NCBI GenBank assembly: GCA_003022125.1 | Contig: PXQH01000023.1 | Span: forward strand, 1-47,150 | Reading direction: 5' to 3' | Length of the DNA stretch: 47,150 bases | Source of the DNA: Cyanobacteria bacterium QS_8_64_29 | GTDB taxonomy: Bacteria > Cyanobacteriota > Cyanobacteriia > Cyanobacteriales > Rubidibacteraceae | Shown: positions 26,544 through 37,013 of the stretch, piece by piece | How the letters are laid out: every line of letters starts with the position of its first letter | Position numbering within the stretch: position 1 is the stretch's first letter | Position numbers and translations under genes: made by a program | The notes under the pieces: model-generated | Databases searched by the model: none | Seen by the model: only the letters and a program-made list of their open reading frames with translations | What the model was told of the DNA's origin: nothing

Positions 26544-26647
26544 TGGCAGCCATAAGCTTTTGTCATTGCCGCAGGCAAGCCAGCAATTGCCGGGAGCTTA
26601 ATATTTTGTTACAAGGGAGGCAATCGCTGGGATAGTTTGCCAGTTCT

Positions 26648-27442
26648 ATGGTGGGTGGCTTCGCGCAACTTCAAAACCGTCAGGGTGCCGATTGGGGGCA
26701 GAACCTGCTCAACTCGGTGGCGACCAAGACGCTGCGCCACCTGTTTTCCCAGTGCGAGGCCATCGACGTTTCGGTGGAGTGCAGCCCCTCCAACAAGCTG
26801 CTCCAGGGCAGCATCGACAGCTTCAAAATGAGCGGTCGGGGGCTGGTCATCCGCAAGGTGTTTCGCACCGAGGCCATGTCGTTCGAGACCGATGCCGTCT
26901 CGATCGACTTTAGCTCCGCGCTCAAAGGCAAAATTGCCCTCAAGCAGCCCACGCAGGCGATCGCGCAGGTCAAGCTGACCGAGCACGACATCAACCAAGC
27001 CTTTCAAGCGCAGCTGGTGCGTAAGCGCCTGGATAACCTAACCGATCCCAACCTGACAGCCCTGTCGGGCGGCCAGCCGGTTTCGTTTACCAACGTGCAA
27101 GTTGAGCTGCTGCCGCACAACCGCATCCAGCTTTGGGCCCACGCTGAACTGTCGCAGGGAGAGCCCATTCCCGTTTGCTTGAGCTGCACGCTGAGCGTCG
27201 AGCGCCGCCGCCGCATCCGGTTCAAAGACATTCAGTTTGAAGCCGATGGCGTGCCGCAAGCGCAGCAAGCGAGCGCGCAGCAGCTGGTACCGGTGCTGGG
27301 CGAGATCCTCAACGATATGGTGGACCTCGATCGCTTCGATTTGGATGGGGTTACCATGCGGCTCAACCGGCTGGAGACCGAGGGCAAAACCATGCTGTTT
27401 AGCGGCTACGCCCAAATCGAGCGCGTGCCGCAGTCGGGGTAA
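26648..27442 (+). CDS. DUF2993 (LmeA-like) lipid-binding protein
   Basis: A protein of 264 residues. Its N-terminus (GADWGQNLLNSVATKTLRHL) and the pattern VECSPSNKLLQGSIDSFKM, then FETDAVSIDFSSAL and LTEHDINQAF match DUF2993, a family with phospholipid-binding members such as mycobacterial LmeA. No signal peptide is evident, so it may act at the inner face or be exported by other means. It is followed after 24 bp by the next hydrolase gene, likely in one operon. Confidence 0.88.
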   Translation: MVGGFAQLQNRQGADWGQNLLNSVATKTLRHLFSQCEAIDVSVECSPSNKLLQGSIDSFKMSGRGLVIRKVFRTEAMSFETDAVSIDFSSALKGKIALKQPTQAIAQVKLTEHDINQAFQAQLVRKRLDNLTDPNLTALSGGQPVSFTNVQVELLPHNRIQLWAHAELSQGEPIPVCLSCTLSVERRRRIRFKDIQFEADGVPQAQQASAQQLVPVLGEILNDMVDLDRFDLDGVTMRLNRLETEGKTMLFSGYAQIERVPQSG

Positions 27443-27466
27443 GCGCCCTTAGGTTGCAAACGACCC

Positions 27467-28306
27467 ATGCCGCCGGTGCGCCGCACGCTCGCGCTGCCCC
27501 AGCTCCGGCTCTCCTACCTGGAGTGGAACCCGGGCGGCGTACCGTTGCTGCTGCTGCACGGCCTGGCAGACTGCGCCGCCGTTTGGTGCTGCCTGGGCGA
27601 AGCGCTAGGCGATCGCTACCACGTCGTCGCGCCGGACCTACGCGGCCATGGCGATAGCGACAAGCCGGCCCGCGGCTACGGCTTTGCCGAGCTCATGGGC
27701 GATTTGGAGGCCCTGTTTGATGCCTTGGGCTGGTCGGCGGCCGATGCGCTGGGCCACTCCTGGACGGGCAAGCTGCTGCCGCTCTGGGCGCAGCGATCGC
27801 CGCACCGGCTGCGCCGGCTCGTGCTGGTCGATCCGTTCTACATCGGGCGGCTGCCCGGCTGGCTCCGCCTGACGTTTCCGCTGCTGTACCGCACGCTGCC
27901 GTTTTTGCAAGGCTTGGGGCCCTACGCTAGCTACGAGCGCGCCCAACAACAGGCGCGGCGAATGAAACAATACCGCGGTTGGTCCTGCTGGCAGCAGCAG
28001 GCGTTTCGCGCCAGCCTCGAGCGCGGAACCGATGGCTGGTGGCGGCGCAAGTTTGCCCTTGCCGCGCGCGATGAGGCCTTTGCCGAGGTCCTGCAGGTAG
28101 CGGGACTGCGCGCGCCACTGCCCCATCCCACCCTCTTGCTGATCCCCGAGCGCGGGCTCAACCGCATGGTGTGGCAGCTCGCCCCCTTGCGGCGCCACGC
28201 CGATAAGCTGCAGGTCCGCTCGGTGCCGGGCAACCATTGGGCGTTCCTGGTTGCGCCGGCTGCCTTCGAACAGGCGGTCCGTTCGTTTCTGGAGGGCGGC
28301 CGCTAG
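27467..28306 (+). CDS. Alpha/beta-fold hydrolase
   Basis: A protein of 279 residues. It has the oxyanion region LLLLHGLADCAAVW, the strand-4 turn APDLRGHGDSDKP, the nucleophile elbow GHSWTGK, and a late histidine in VPGNHWAF. The usual G-x-S-x-G becomes GHSWTG, which fits the fold. The substrate is unknown. The stop overlaps the convergent serine hydrolase gene in a shared CTAG (28303-28306). It lies 24 bp after the DUF2993 gene. Confidence 0.83.
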   Translation: MPPVRRTLALPQLRLSYLEWNPGGVPLLLLHGLADCAAVWCCLGEALGDRYHVVAPDLRGHGDSDKPARGYGFAELMGDLEALFDALGWSAADALGHSWTGKLLPLWAQRSPHRLRRLVLVDPFYIGRLPGWLRLTFPLLYRTLPFLQGLGPYASYERAQQQARRMKQYRGWSCWQQQAFRASLERGTDGWWRRKFALAARDEAFAEVLQVAGLRAPLPHPTLLLIPERGLNRMVWQLAPLRRHADKLQVRSVPGNHWAFLVAPAAFEQAVRSFLEGGR

Positions 28307-29196
28307 CGCTGCGCCAGCTCGCCCATGGCCGCCGCCACGGCGCTGGAGACAAACGGCAAGATGCCGCGATCGAGATCGGTACCTTCAGTGAAAGCGACCA
28401 GCACGTAGGGCGGGCAGCCGGGCAGCTCGATGTAGGCCGCATCGTGGCGCACGTGCGAAGTCCAGCCGCCTTTGGCGTACAAGCGCGCGCCGGCCGGGAG
28501 TCCCTCACCCAAAAAACCGCTAACTTGGTCCTCGCCATCGTGTTGGGTGCGCTCGCTGGGATCGAGGCTGCGGGCCAGCAGCGCGCGCAGGTGCTGCGCC
28601 CGCTGGGGTGAGACAGCCATCCCGCTGGCAATGCAGTAGAGCAACCGAGCCGTGGCATCGGTGGTAAGCCGGTTGCGATTCTCGAGGTTGCGACCCACAA
28701 AGGTCCGCTCGCGGCCGTAGGGGCCATCGGACCAGGTTTTTTGGTTGAGGTTGGTGCCTGCTAGCGCCGGCCAACCGAATGAGCCAAAGTAGCGGTTGAT
28801 GCGGTTGCGCTGCCACTGCCACTGCTCGAAGGCCTCGGGCGGCAGGTCGGGGCCGCTGGTGGTATCGGTGAGCAGATCCACCAGCAGGCTGGTGGCATCG
28901 TTGCTGGAAGGCCCCAGAGCATCTCGAAGTGCGCGCTCGAGCTCGGCTGAGGGGGCGAGCCGATCCTGCTGCAACCACTGCTGGATGGCGGTGGCGTAGA
29001 ACAGCTTGATGAGGCTGGCCGGGTAGATGGGCTCGCGCCCGCGGTGGCTGAAGCTGCGCAAGGGCGGATCGCCATCCGCAATCAGCCAACTCAGGGCCAG
29101 GCGATCGGCGGTGAGGCTAGCGAACTCGGCCCGCGCGCGAGCAATGATGTCGGTACCCAAGGGCACGAGCGCGGCATCGCGGCGAAAAAACGGCAT
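28303..29196 (-). CDS. Class A beta-lactamase-like serine hydrolase
   Basis: A protein of 297 residues with the penicilloyl-serine hydrolase motifs S-x-x-K in YPASLIKLFY, SSNDATS (S-x-N) and KGGWTSHVRHD (K-x-G type). It has no clear signal peptide, so a cytoplasmic or atypically exported location is possible. Whether it hydrolyses beta-lactams or modifies peptides is not visible; the general Glu of true class A enzymes (ExxLN loop) was not found, so a DD-peptidase-like or esterase role is likely. Confidence 0.8.
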   Translation of the reverse strand: MPFFRRDAALVPLGTDIIARARAEFASLTADRLALSWLIADGDPPLRSFSHRGREPIYPASLIKLFYATAIQQWLQQDRLAPSAELERALRDALGPSSNDATSLLVDLLTDTTSGPDLPPEAFEQWQWQRNRINRYFGSFGWPALAGTNLNQKTWSDGPYGRERTFVGRNLENRNRLTTDATARLLYCIASGMAVSPQRAQHLRALLARSLDPSERTQHDGEDQVSGFLGEGLPAGARLYAKGGWTSHVRHDAAYIELPGCPPYVLVAFTEGTDLDRGILPFVSSAVAAAMGELAQR

Positions 29197-29349
29197 GGCT
29201 TAGGCTCAAAAACTCCCTGCCGGCGGCGTTGGCGTTTACGATTTGGGCTGGATGCATCCGCTCGATGGCCGTTGCCCCATCACCTGCCCGCCAGCCAAGC
29301 GCCCCCGGCCAGTACCGAGCCAGATGGGGATGCTCGGGAGAGCAAGCTC

Positions 29350-30297
<948 letters not shown>

Positions 30298-30311
30298 GTA
30301 GCCATCGCTGA

Positions 30312-31574
30312 ATGGGGCGCTCCCCAACCGTGCAACCTGCGGCCAACAGCCTCCGCGAGCTTCAACCGGCACAACTCAAAAACCTGCTGTTTCTGTTCGT
30401 TGCCGGCCTCTCGTTTTGGATCGGCCTGACGGCAATGCTGCCCACGCTCCCGGCCTACATCAGCGATGTGGGCGGGAGCAAGCAGCAGGTGGGGCTGGTC
30501 ATGGGCAGCTTTGCAGCCGGGTTGCTGCTGTTTCGGCCCTGGCTGGGCCGGCTGGCGGATCGGCGCAGTCGCAAGCTGGCTGTCGCCATTGGGACGGCGG
30601 TGGGGGGCGTGGCGCCGCTGGGGTATTGGGCCGTTGACTCGATTCCGCTATTAGTGGCGATCCGTGGCTTCCACGGCATCAGCATTGCTGCATTTACCAC
30701 TGGCTACAGCACCCTGGTGGTCGATTGGTCCCCACCCGATAAAAAAGGCGAGCTCATCGGCTACATGAGCCTGGTGGTCCCCATCGGCATGGCGATCGGC
30801 ACGGCGGGCGGCGGTTACTTGCAAGCGCAGGTGGGCTACGGCCCCTTATTCGGCCTAGCAGGTGCTATTGGCCTGGTGGGATTCGCGCTCTCCAGCCAAG
30901 TGGCCGATGCCCCGAGTTGCGATCGCGGCGGTGCCGGCGGCTCGCAGAGGTTCTGGCAGCTGCTGGCCAGCCCGCGGCTGCGGGTGCCGACGGCGGTACT
31001 GTTTCTCATGGGGCTGGTGTTTGGGGCCATTGCCAGCTTCCTGCCGCTTTTCATCCGAGATTTGGGCGTTGCGCTCAACCCGGGGCTGTACTACACCATC
31101 GTGGCGCTGGCGAGCTTTATCGTCCGGACCTTTGCCGGGCGCGCCTCCGATCGCTACGGGCGCGGCGCCTTCATAACCGGGAGCCTGCTCTGCTACGCCA
31201 CAGCCATGGTGCTGCTGGCGGGCGCGCGCACGCCCGCTGACTTTATCCTGGCCGCGCTGGTGCAGGGGGTGGGAGCTGGAACGCTGCTCCCCATGTCGAT
31301 TGCGCTCATGGCGGATCGCTCGGCAGCCAACGAGCGCGGTCGCGTCTATTCCATCTGCGTGGGCGGCTTCGATTTAGGCATCGCCCTGGCCAGCCCGTTT
31401 GTGGGCGTCCTGGCGCAAGCGCTAGGCTATCGCGGCTTGTTTGCGCTGGCCGCTGGCTTGGTCGCAGTGGCGCTGCTGGTGTTCGTTACGCGCGCCAACC
31501 GCAATCTGGCACACTCGTTGCGGTTTGCCACCGGCCGCAGCCGGGACGCCTACGCCCTAGAGCAAACGCAGTGA
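30312..31574 (+). CDS. Major facilitator superfamily transporter
   Basis: A protein of 420 residues with about twelve membrane helices. The loop motif GRLADRRSRKLAVAIG after helix 2 is the MFS motif A, and a second copy GRASDRYGRGAF follows in the other half. The substrate is unknown; the length and pattern fit multidrug or sugar efflux type members. It lies 14 bp after the glycosyltransferase gene and probably shares its transcript. Confidence 0.88.
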   Translation: MGRSPTVQPAANSLRELQPAQLKNLLFLFVAGLSFWIGLTAMLPTLPAYISDVGGSKQQVGLVMGSFAAGLLLFRPWLGRLADRRSRKLAVAIGTAVGGVAPLGYWAVDSIPLLVAIRGFHGISIAAFTTGYSTLVVDWSPPDKKGELIGYMSLVVPIGMAIGTAGGGYLQAQVGYGPLFGLAGAIGLVGFALSSQVADAPSCDRGGAGGSQRFWQLLASPRLRVPTAVLFLMGLVFGAIASFLPLFIRDLGVALNPGLYYTIVALASFIVRTFAGRASDRYGRGAFITGSLLCYATAMVLLAGARTPADFILAALVQGVGAGTLLPMSIALMADRSAANERGRVYSICVGGFDLGIALASPFVGVLAQALGYRGLFALAAGLVAVALLVFVTRANRNLAHSLRFATGRSRDAYALEQTQ

Positions 31575-31577
31575 AAG

Positions 31578-31650
31578 CGGGCTTGGGAGGATTCGAACCC
31601 CCGACACCGTGGTCCGTAGCCACGTGCTCTGTCCCCTGAGCTACAAGCCC
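31578..31650 (-). tRNA. tRNA-Arg (anticodon ACG)
   Basis: A cloverleaf on the minus strand of 73 nt. The acceptor stem is GGGCTTG/CAAGCCC with a G discriminator. The anticodon stem is CGTGG/CCACG with loop CTACGGA, giving the anticodon ACG. The T-loop GGTTCGAATCC is regular. The 3' CCA is not encoded. It lies three bases after the MFS gene, on the other strand. Confidence 0.95.
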
Positions 31651-31691
31651 TGGCAATCTGCCGGCTTCCTACGCTATCACAGGCCCACATC

Positions 31692-32189
31692 ATGGAACAA
31701 TCGCGCTCCGATGAGGCGCTCTCGCACCTGAATGCCAGCGGCGAGGCGCAGATGGTGGATGTCTCGCGCAAGCCCGAGCAGGCGCGCCAGGCCGTTGCGG
31801 CCGGTTGCGTCCGGATGCGAGCGGCCACGCTCGAGGCGATCGCGGCAGGCAACGCGCCCAAAGGCGATGTCCTGGCAACGGCCCGGCTAGCGGGCATCAT
31901 GGCCGCCAAACAAACCGATCGGCTCATTCCGCTCTGCCACTCGCTGCCGCTGCATCACGTCGAGGTAACCCTGACAGCCGATCCGCAGCTGCCGGGCTAC
32001 CACATCCAGGCCAGCGCGAGCACCCAAGCGGCCACGGGCGTGGAAATGGAAGCCCTGACGGCCGTTTCGGTGGCAGCCCTGACGCTCTACGACATGGCCA
32101 AAGCCCTAGAGCAAACCATGGAGATCGGCTCGGTGCGCTTGCTGCACAAAACGGGAGGCCGCTCCCAGAGCGCGCGCGAGGGGGAGTGA
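31692..32189 (+). CDS. moaC: Cyclic pyranopterin monophosphate synthase MoaC
   Basis: With MoaA, it makes cyclic pyranopterin monophosphate, the first intermediate of molybdenum cofactor. The 165 residues contain [37 protein letters not shown], the catalytic [15 protein letters not shown] and [19 protein letters not shown] with LYDMAKAL. The length and all blocks are normal. No other moa gene is seen in the window. Confidence 0.96.
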   Translation: MEQSRSDEALSHLNASGEAQMVDVSRKPEQARQAVAAGCVRMRAATLEAIAAGNAPKGDVLATARLAGIMAAKQTDRLIPLCHSLPLHHVEVTLTADPQLPGYHIQASASTQAATGVEMEALTAVSVAALTLYDMAKALEQTMEIGSVRLLHKTGGRSQSAREGE

Positions 32190-32230
32190 CGCCTTACAAT
32201 TGAATTGACAAGCGATTGCGAGGAGCTGCC

Positions 32231-32488
32231 TTGCCACCGCGCTGGTCGCGCCCGCCCACTCGCACCGACCCCGATTACCGACGCTTGGCCGATCGCATCA
32301 ACTGGGTCGTTCACTTGGGCGCGTTCGCTGCAACCAACTCGGGGCTGTGGTTCTTTCACAACCTGCAGCAGGCCCACTGGGCTTGGGCACCGTGGCTCAC
32401 CGGCGGGTGGGGCTTGGCCGTACTCGCGCATGCAGTCTATGCCTTCGCGCTTGCCGAGCGCGCTCGGAGCTCCCATGGCCGATTCTGA
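32231..32488 (+). CDS. 2TM domain-containing small membrane protein
   Basis: A protein of 85 residues from a TTG start preceded by GAGGAG at 32219-32224. Two membrane helices (NWVVHLGAFAATNSGLWFF and WLTGGWGLAVLAHAVYAF) with YRRLADRI before the first match the 2TM (PF13239) pattern seen in histidine-kinase-like and stand-alone proteins. The function is unknown. A TACAAT -10-like site lies at about 32194. Its end overlaps the start of the DUF3181 gene by 14 bp. Confidence 0.65.
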   Translation: MPPRWSRPPTRTDPDYRRLADRINWVVHLGAFAATNSGLWFFHNLQQAHWAWAPWLTGGWGLAVLAHAVYAFALAERARSSHGRF

Positions 32489-32783
32489 AACCACGCAAGC
32501 CATCGAGGCCCTGGCAGCCGAAATTGGCGAAGCGGCCTACATCGATGTTGCCAACTGGCACCTCTACCTATCGGACGCGCGCCTGCATCGGCCGCTAGCC
32601 GAGCAGCTCTATCCGGTGCTGGAGCAGCAGGCCATTAGCGAACGCGACGTGCAAGCTGCGCTGCGCCAGGTCACCGTCCGACTGGGGGGCGGCCAGCGAG
32701 AACTCTCCCTAGCAGAGCTAATTCCTCCGCAAAGTCAAACCGATCTGGTGGAGCAGCTCGAAGACTACCAGCGCCGGCTGTAG
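32475..32783 (+). CDS. DUF3181 family protein
   Basis: A protein of 102 residues, starting at the ATG at 32475 within the end of the 2TM gene. The sequence IEALAAEIGEAAYIDVANWH, then LYLSDARLHRPLAEQLYP and TVRLGGGQRELSLAELIP is the cyanobacterial DUF3181 family. The function is unknown. It is 13 bp before the LpxB-like gene and probably lies in one operon with it. Confidence 0.85.
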   Translation: MADSETTQAIEALAAEIGEAAYIDVANWHLYLSDARLHRPLAEQLYPVLEQQAISERDVQAALRQVTVRLGGGQRELSLAELIPPQSQTDLVEQLEDYQRRL

Positions 32784-32796
32784 CCGCTACTCGGCT

Positions 32797-34035
32797 GTGT
32801 CGGTTCCGCCCGCTGACATTCTCATCCTCTCCAATGGGCCGGGCGAGATTGCGACGTGGGTGCGGCCGGTGATGGAGTGCCTGCGGCAGCGCCTAGGCGA
32901 TCGCGCCCGCCTGTCGCTGGTGCTGGCCCCTTGCCGCAACGCCACCGGCACTGAGGCGCAGATGGCGCGCCAGTTACTGCCGCTCGATCGGGTGCAGGGG
33001 CCGCAGCACTTTTGGCCATTTCTGCTCTGGGGGCGTACCGCTGAGGGATGGGACTGGCGCGATCGCGGCGTCGTACTGTTTTTAGGCGGCGACCAGTTCT
33101 TTCCGCTGCCCATTGGCAAGCGCTTGGGCTATCCCACTGTCGTTTATGGGGAATGGGAAACCCGCTGGCTGCGCTGGCACGACCGCTTTGGCGTCCCGCG
33201 CCCCGAGGTTGCCGCGCGCGCGCCACGCCACCATCGCGCCAAAATCGCGGTCGTGGGCGATTTGATGGCTGATGTCAGCGCGGGGGCCGGCCCGCCGGCA
33301 CCACCGAGCCAGCCGCTAGTGGGGCTGCTACCCGGATCGAAACCCGCCAAACTCGCGCAGGGGCTGCCGCTGATGTTGGCCAGCGCCGAGGCCATTCAGG
33401 CTCAATGCCCGCAGGCCCGGTTCGCTCTCCCCGTGGCGCCCACGCTGGACCCGGCGGCGCTGGCGCGCTTTGGCGATCCCGCGCGCAATCCCCTGGTTTC
33501 GCGCGTTGGGGGCACCAGCGCCACGCTGGAGCGCGCGGGCGACGAACTAATCCTCACCACCGCGCGCGGCACGACGGTGGCCCTATGGACTCACTTTCCC
33601 GCCCACCCGCAACTGGCGCATTGCACGTTCTGCCTGACCACGGTTGGGGCCAATACGGCCGAGTTGGGCGCGCTGGGCGTGCCAGCCATTGTCTTGTTGC
33701 CCACGCAGCAGCTGGATGCCATGCGCGCCTGGGATGGCGTGCCGGGCTTGCTAGCCAACTTGCCGGGGGTGGGCGCGCCGCTGGCCAAGCTCATCAACGC
33801 CTGGGTCTTGCGGCAAAAGCGCGCTTTTGCCTGGCCCAATATTTGGACGGGAGAAACCGTCATGCCTGAGTTAGTCGGGCAGCTTACCCCCGAGCGCGTG
33901 GCAGCGCTGGCGCTGGCTTGGTTGCAGCAATCGGAGGAGCTGGCCCAAAGGCGCCAGCGCCTGCAGCAAGCGTGCGGTCAGCCCGGGGCGGCCGAGCGCC
34001 TGGCCGATCTCGCCATTGCCGCGATCGCGCGCTAG
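32797..34035 (+). CDS. Lipid-A-disaccharide synthase-related protein
   Basis: A protein of 412 residues from a GTG start. The opening DILILSNGPGEIATWVRPV and VVYGEWETRW, then VGDLMADV, GLLPGSKPAKLAQGLPLML and TTVGANTAELGALGVPAIVL follow the LpxB-like glycosyltransferase pattern. Many cyanobacteria carry this LpxB-related protein without a standard lipid A pathway, so a different glycolipid substrate is possible. It overlaps the convergent small membrane protein gene at a shared CTAG (34032-34035). Confidence 0.82.
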   Translation: MSVPPADILILSNGPGEIATWVRPVMECLRQRLGDRARLSLVLAPCRNATGTEAQMARQLLPLDRVQGPQHFWPFLLWGRTAEGWDWRDRGVVLFLGGDQFFPLPIGKRLGYPTVVYGEWETRWLRWHDRFGVPRPEVAARAPRHHRAKIAVVGDLMADVSAGAGPPAPPSQPLVGLLPGSKPAKLAQGLPLMLASAEAIQAQCPQARFALPVAPTLDPAALARFGDPARNPLVSRVGGTSATLERAGDELILTTARGTTVALWTHFPAHPQLAHCTFCLTTVGANTAELGALGVPAIVLLPTQQLDAMRAWDGVPGLLANLPGVGAPLAKLINAWVLRQKRAFAWPNIWTGETVMPELVGQLTPERVAALALAWLQQSEELAQRRQRLQQACGQPGAAERLADLAIAAIAR

Positions 34036-34373
34036 GCATCGGAGCGGTAAGACTGGCGGCCCAGCTCGTAAATGCCGCATGCCGCGCAGGCCAGCAGGCT
34101 GACCGCTACCGACCAACGCGCGCCCAAGGTATGCGCGATGCCCCAGTTGCAGAGCGCGCCTGCCAGCAAAAAGGGAACGATGCTCAAAACCGAGGCACCC
34201 AAGGCATGGGGAGCAGCCGGTTCCGAGCGGCGCAGCGCGCATTCGATGGGCCCAAGCCGCCGCTCGAGCCATACAGTCAGCCGCTCGCGCGGGGATTCGC
34301 CACCTAAATAAAGGGCAAACGACCAGAGGCAGGCAGCGGCAAGGGCCGTTGTATCGATGGGGAGCGCAAGCAT
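34032..34373 (-). CDS. Small membrane protein of unknown function
   Basis: The family was not recognised. The ATG at 34373 gives 113 residues with about three membrane helices: TALAAACLWSFALYLG, GASVLSIVPFLLAGALCNWG and WSVAVSLLACAACGIYELG. A basic loop (RERLTVWLERRLGPIE) connects the first two. A longer start at 34412 is possible. It is convergent with the LpxB-like gene and divergent from the M23 peptidase. Confidence 0.6.
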   Translation of the reverse strand: MLALPIDTTALAAACLWSFALYLGGESPRERLTVWLERRLGPIECALRRSEPAAPHALGASVLSIVPFLLAGALCNWGIAHTLGARWSVAVSLLACAACGIYELGRQSYRSDA

Positions 34374-34441
34374 GGCTGGACCCAGCAAGTGGCTTGCCTG
34401 CAAGCTTAACAATTTGTAACAGCAAGGCGCGAGCGCTTGTC

Positions 34442-34469
34442 TTGACGCTATGGAGAGCGAGGCTAAAAT
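34442..34469 (+). promoter_or_regulatory. Sigma-70-type promoter for the M23 peptidase gene
   Basis: TTGACG (34442-34447) and TAAAAT (34464-34469) are separated by 16 bp, close to the -35 and -10 consensus, about 30 bp before the ATG of the peptidase gene. Confidence 0.6.
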
Positions 34470-34498
34470 CGCGCCGGTGCGAGGAAGGGAACGGCAGC

Positions 34499-35056
34499 AT
34501 GCGCGAGGTTATCCGCTACGGACTGGCCGCTTGGGCTGCATTGGCTGCAGCGGCCTCGACTGCGCCGCCAGCTGCGGCATCAGTTTGGCAGGAGGCCTCA
34601 TTTCCAATTGAGGCCTTTCAGGGCTATACCTCCCCTTACGGCTATCGCAACGCCCCCAATGGGGCCAGTGGCGGCGGCGGCCGAGACTTCCACCACGGGC
34701 TAGACATGGCCGCGCCCCAAGGCAGCTACGTCCGCAACTGGTGGGCCGGCCGCGTGGTCAAGGTGGCCGAGCGCCCCGCTTGCGGCACCATGGCGATCGT
34801 GCGCTCGGGGGACTGGAAGCACATCTACTGCCACCTGCAAGGCAGCGTCGAGCACGATCACAACGGCGCTTACTACCGCACGCGCGGCATCCGGCTGCGG
34901 CAAGGGCAGACCGTACCCACCGGCGCCCGCATTGCCCGCGTCGGCACAACCGGCAACACCACGGGTCCCCACCTGCATTGGGGGCTCAAGTATCAGGGGC
35001 AGTTCGTCAATCCGGCGCGCGTGCTGCGCAAGATGGAAGCTGCTGGCGCAGGCTAG
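34499..35056 (+). CDS. M23 (LytM) family metallopeptidase
   Basis: A secreted peptidoglycan-type peptidase of 185 residues. A signal peptide ([20 protein letters not shown]) precedes the LytM domain. The zinc ligands are in [11 protein letters not shown] (H-x-x-x-D) and in GPHLHWGL (H-x-H). SPYGYR near residue 45 is also typical. The ATG at 34499 has GAGGAAGGG upstream and a good promoter. No SH3 or LysM domain is present. The stop is nested with that of ftsH in CTAG (35053-35056). Confidence 0.88.
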   Translation: MREVIRYGLAAWAALAAAASTAPPAAASVWQEASFPIEAFQGYTSPYGYRNAPNGASGGGGRDFHHGLDMAAPQGSYVRNWWAGRVVKVAERPACGTMAIVRSGDWKHIYCHLQGSVEHDHNGAYYRTRGIRLRQGQTVPTGARIARVGTTGNTTGPHLHWGLKYQGQFVNPARVLRKMEAAGAG

Positions 35057-36933
35057 CGCGACGGGGCGAGCTGCTTTTGGCGCGCCGGTAGCTGGGTGTA
35101 AGCCGCTACAATCTGGCGGAAGCGCTCGCCGTCGATGGTTTCTTCGTAGATCAAAATATCGACTAAGTCGTCCACGAGCTGCCGGTTTTCGCGGATCAGG
35201 CGGCGCGCTTTGTCGTAGCAGTGGGTAGCGATCGCGCGCACTTGCCGATCAATTTGGGCAGCCACCTCTTCCGAGTACTCGGACCCGTTGCCCCAGTTGC
35301 CCCCCAAAAAGACGGGGACACTTTCACTCTCAAAGGCTTGCGGTCCCAGATCGGACATGCCGTAGCGCGTCACCATCTCGCGCGCCAGGTTGGCGACCGC
35401 GCGCAAGTCGTTGCTGGCGCCGCTGGTTGCCTCGGCCTCGCCAAACACTTCTTCCTCAATCGCTCGACCGCCTAACGCGATCGTTACTTGGTCGAGCAGC
35501 CATGCGCGGCTGTAGAGGCCGCTATCGATCACATCTTCATCGGGAGTGGCTTGGGAGAAGCCGCCGACGCCGCCCGAGCGCGGGATGATGGTGACTTTGT
35601 TGAGCGGATCGGCATGCTCCAGCAGCGTCATCAGCAGGGCATGGCCCACTTCGTGGTAGGCGATCAGGCGCTTTTTCTTGCTGTTGAGCAGCGGATTGAG
35701 TGTCATGCCGATGGTGATGCGATCGATGGCATCATCAATATCGCGCATCGAGATGGCATCCTTTTGGCGCCGTCCGGTGAGGATGGCAGCTTCGTTGAGC
35801 AAGTTGGCCAAATCCGCGCCGGAAAAGCCGGGCGTTCGGCGGGCGACGTTGGCTAGCGATACCTCGGGAGCCAGTTTTTTATCGCGCGCGTGGACCTCCA
35901 GAATGCCCAGGCGTCCGGCGTAGCTAGGCAGATCGATGGTGACTTGACGGTCGAAGCGTCCCGGGCGCAGCAGCGCCCCATCCAGCACGTCGGGCCGGTT
36001 GGTGGCAGCGATCACCACCACGCCGGTGTTGGCTTCAAAGCCATCCATTTCGGTGAGCAGCTGGTTGAGCGTCTGCTCGCGCTCGTCGTTGCCGCCCCCA
36101 ATGCCGCTACCGCGCTGGCGCCCGACGGCGTCGATTTCGTCCACAAACACCAGGCAGGGGGCATTTTCCTTGGCCTTTTTGAACAAATCGCGCACGCGGG
36201 AGGCCCCCACGCCGACAAACATCTCGACGAACTCCGATCCCGAGATGCTAAAAAACGGCGTGCCAGCTTCGCCGGCGACTGCCTTGGCCAGCAGGGTTTT
36301 GCCCGTTCCGGGCGCTCCCACCAACAGCGCCCCTTTGGGGATTTGCGCGCCCACTGCCGTAAACCGCTCGGTTTCTTTGAGAAAGCTCACCAGCTCCTGC
36401 AGCTCTTCTTTAGCTTCCTCAATGCCGGCGACATCGTCAAAGCTCACCCCGGTTTGGGGTTCCATGTGAAACCGGGCCTTGGTTTTGCCAAAGCTCATGG
36501 CCTGGCCCGAGGACTTGCTGGAGCGGCGCACGAACCACACCAGCCCGCCGATCAAAATGGCAAACAGCAGCAGGTTGATGGCTAGCCCAATGGCCAGCGA
36601 GTTATCCGAGCCGTTTTTGACGGCAATGGCGACATCCTGCTTTTGCAGCCGGGTAATGAGATCCTGATTGTCCTGGAAAAGCCGAACTTGACGGGGCTCG
36701 GCCCGACCGCTCAGCTTGACTTGGGCCGTTTGGTCGTTTTTGTTGAGGGTGACCTTTTCCACATTGCCCTGCTCGAGCTGCTGGAGCAGGTCCCCGTAGT
36801 TGAACTGGTTGCGCTTGTCTTGGGCTTGGGTGGCGCTGGCACTGCCGAGCAGAACGGCAGGAATGGCGGCGAGGCCCGCCGCTAGCGACAGCCAGCGTTG
36901 CTTGCGCGGCCGGGTGGGGAGCAATCCTGTCAT
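35053..36933 (-). CDS. ftsH: ATP-dependent zinc metalloprotease FtsH
   Basis: A membrane AAA protease of 626 residues that removes damaged membrane proteins; in cyanobacteria FtsH complexes drive photosystem II repair. Seen in order: N-terminal membrane signal, a lumenal/periplasmic domain (to about 110), a second helix ([18 protein letters not shown]), Walker A GAPGTGKT, Walker [10 protein letters not shown], second region of homology in [19 protein letters not shown], and the zinc site HEVGH. All key residues are present. Which of the four cyanobacterial FtsH paralogues it is cannot be fixed from the sequence alone. Confidence 0.95.
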   Translation of the reverse strand: MTGLLPTRPRKQRWLSLAAGLAAIPAVLLGSASATQAQDKRNQFNYGDLLQQLEQGNVEKVTLNKNDQTAQVKLSGRAEPRQVRLFQDNQDLITRLQKQDVAIAVKNGSDNSLAIGLAINLLLFAILIGGLVWFVRRSSKSSGQAMSFGKTKARFHMEPQTGVSFDDVAGIEEAKEELQELVSFLKETERFTAVGAQIPKGALLVGAPGTGKTLLAKAVAGEAGTPFFSISGSEFVEMFVGVGASRVRDLFKKAKENAPCLVFVDEIDAVGRQRGSGIGGGNDEREQTLNQLLTEMDGFEANTGVVVIAATNRPDVLDGALLRPGRFDRQVTIDLPSYAGRLGILEVHARDKKLAPEVSLANVARRTPGFSGADLANLLNEAAILTGRRQKDAISMRDIDDAIDRITIGMTLNPLLNSKKKRLIAYHEVGHALLMTLLEHADPLNKVTIIPRSGGVGGFSQATPDEDVIDSGLYSRAWLLDQVTIALGGRAIEEEVFGEAEATSGASNDLRAVANLAREMVTRYGMSDLGPQAFESESVPVFLGGNWGNGSEYSEEVAAQIDRQVRAIATHCYDKARRLIRENRQLVDDLVDILIYEETIDGERFRQIVAAYTQLPARQKQLAPSR

Positions 36934-37013
36934 GACCCTAGAATGGGGGATCGCGTGGGCAACTAAGGAACGCTATGCGCCTTAGCTCCCAGTCTAACGC
37001 CGCCATTGCCGGG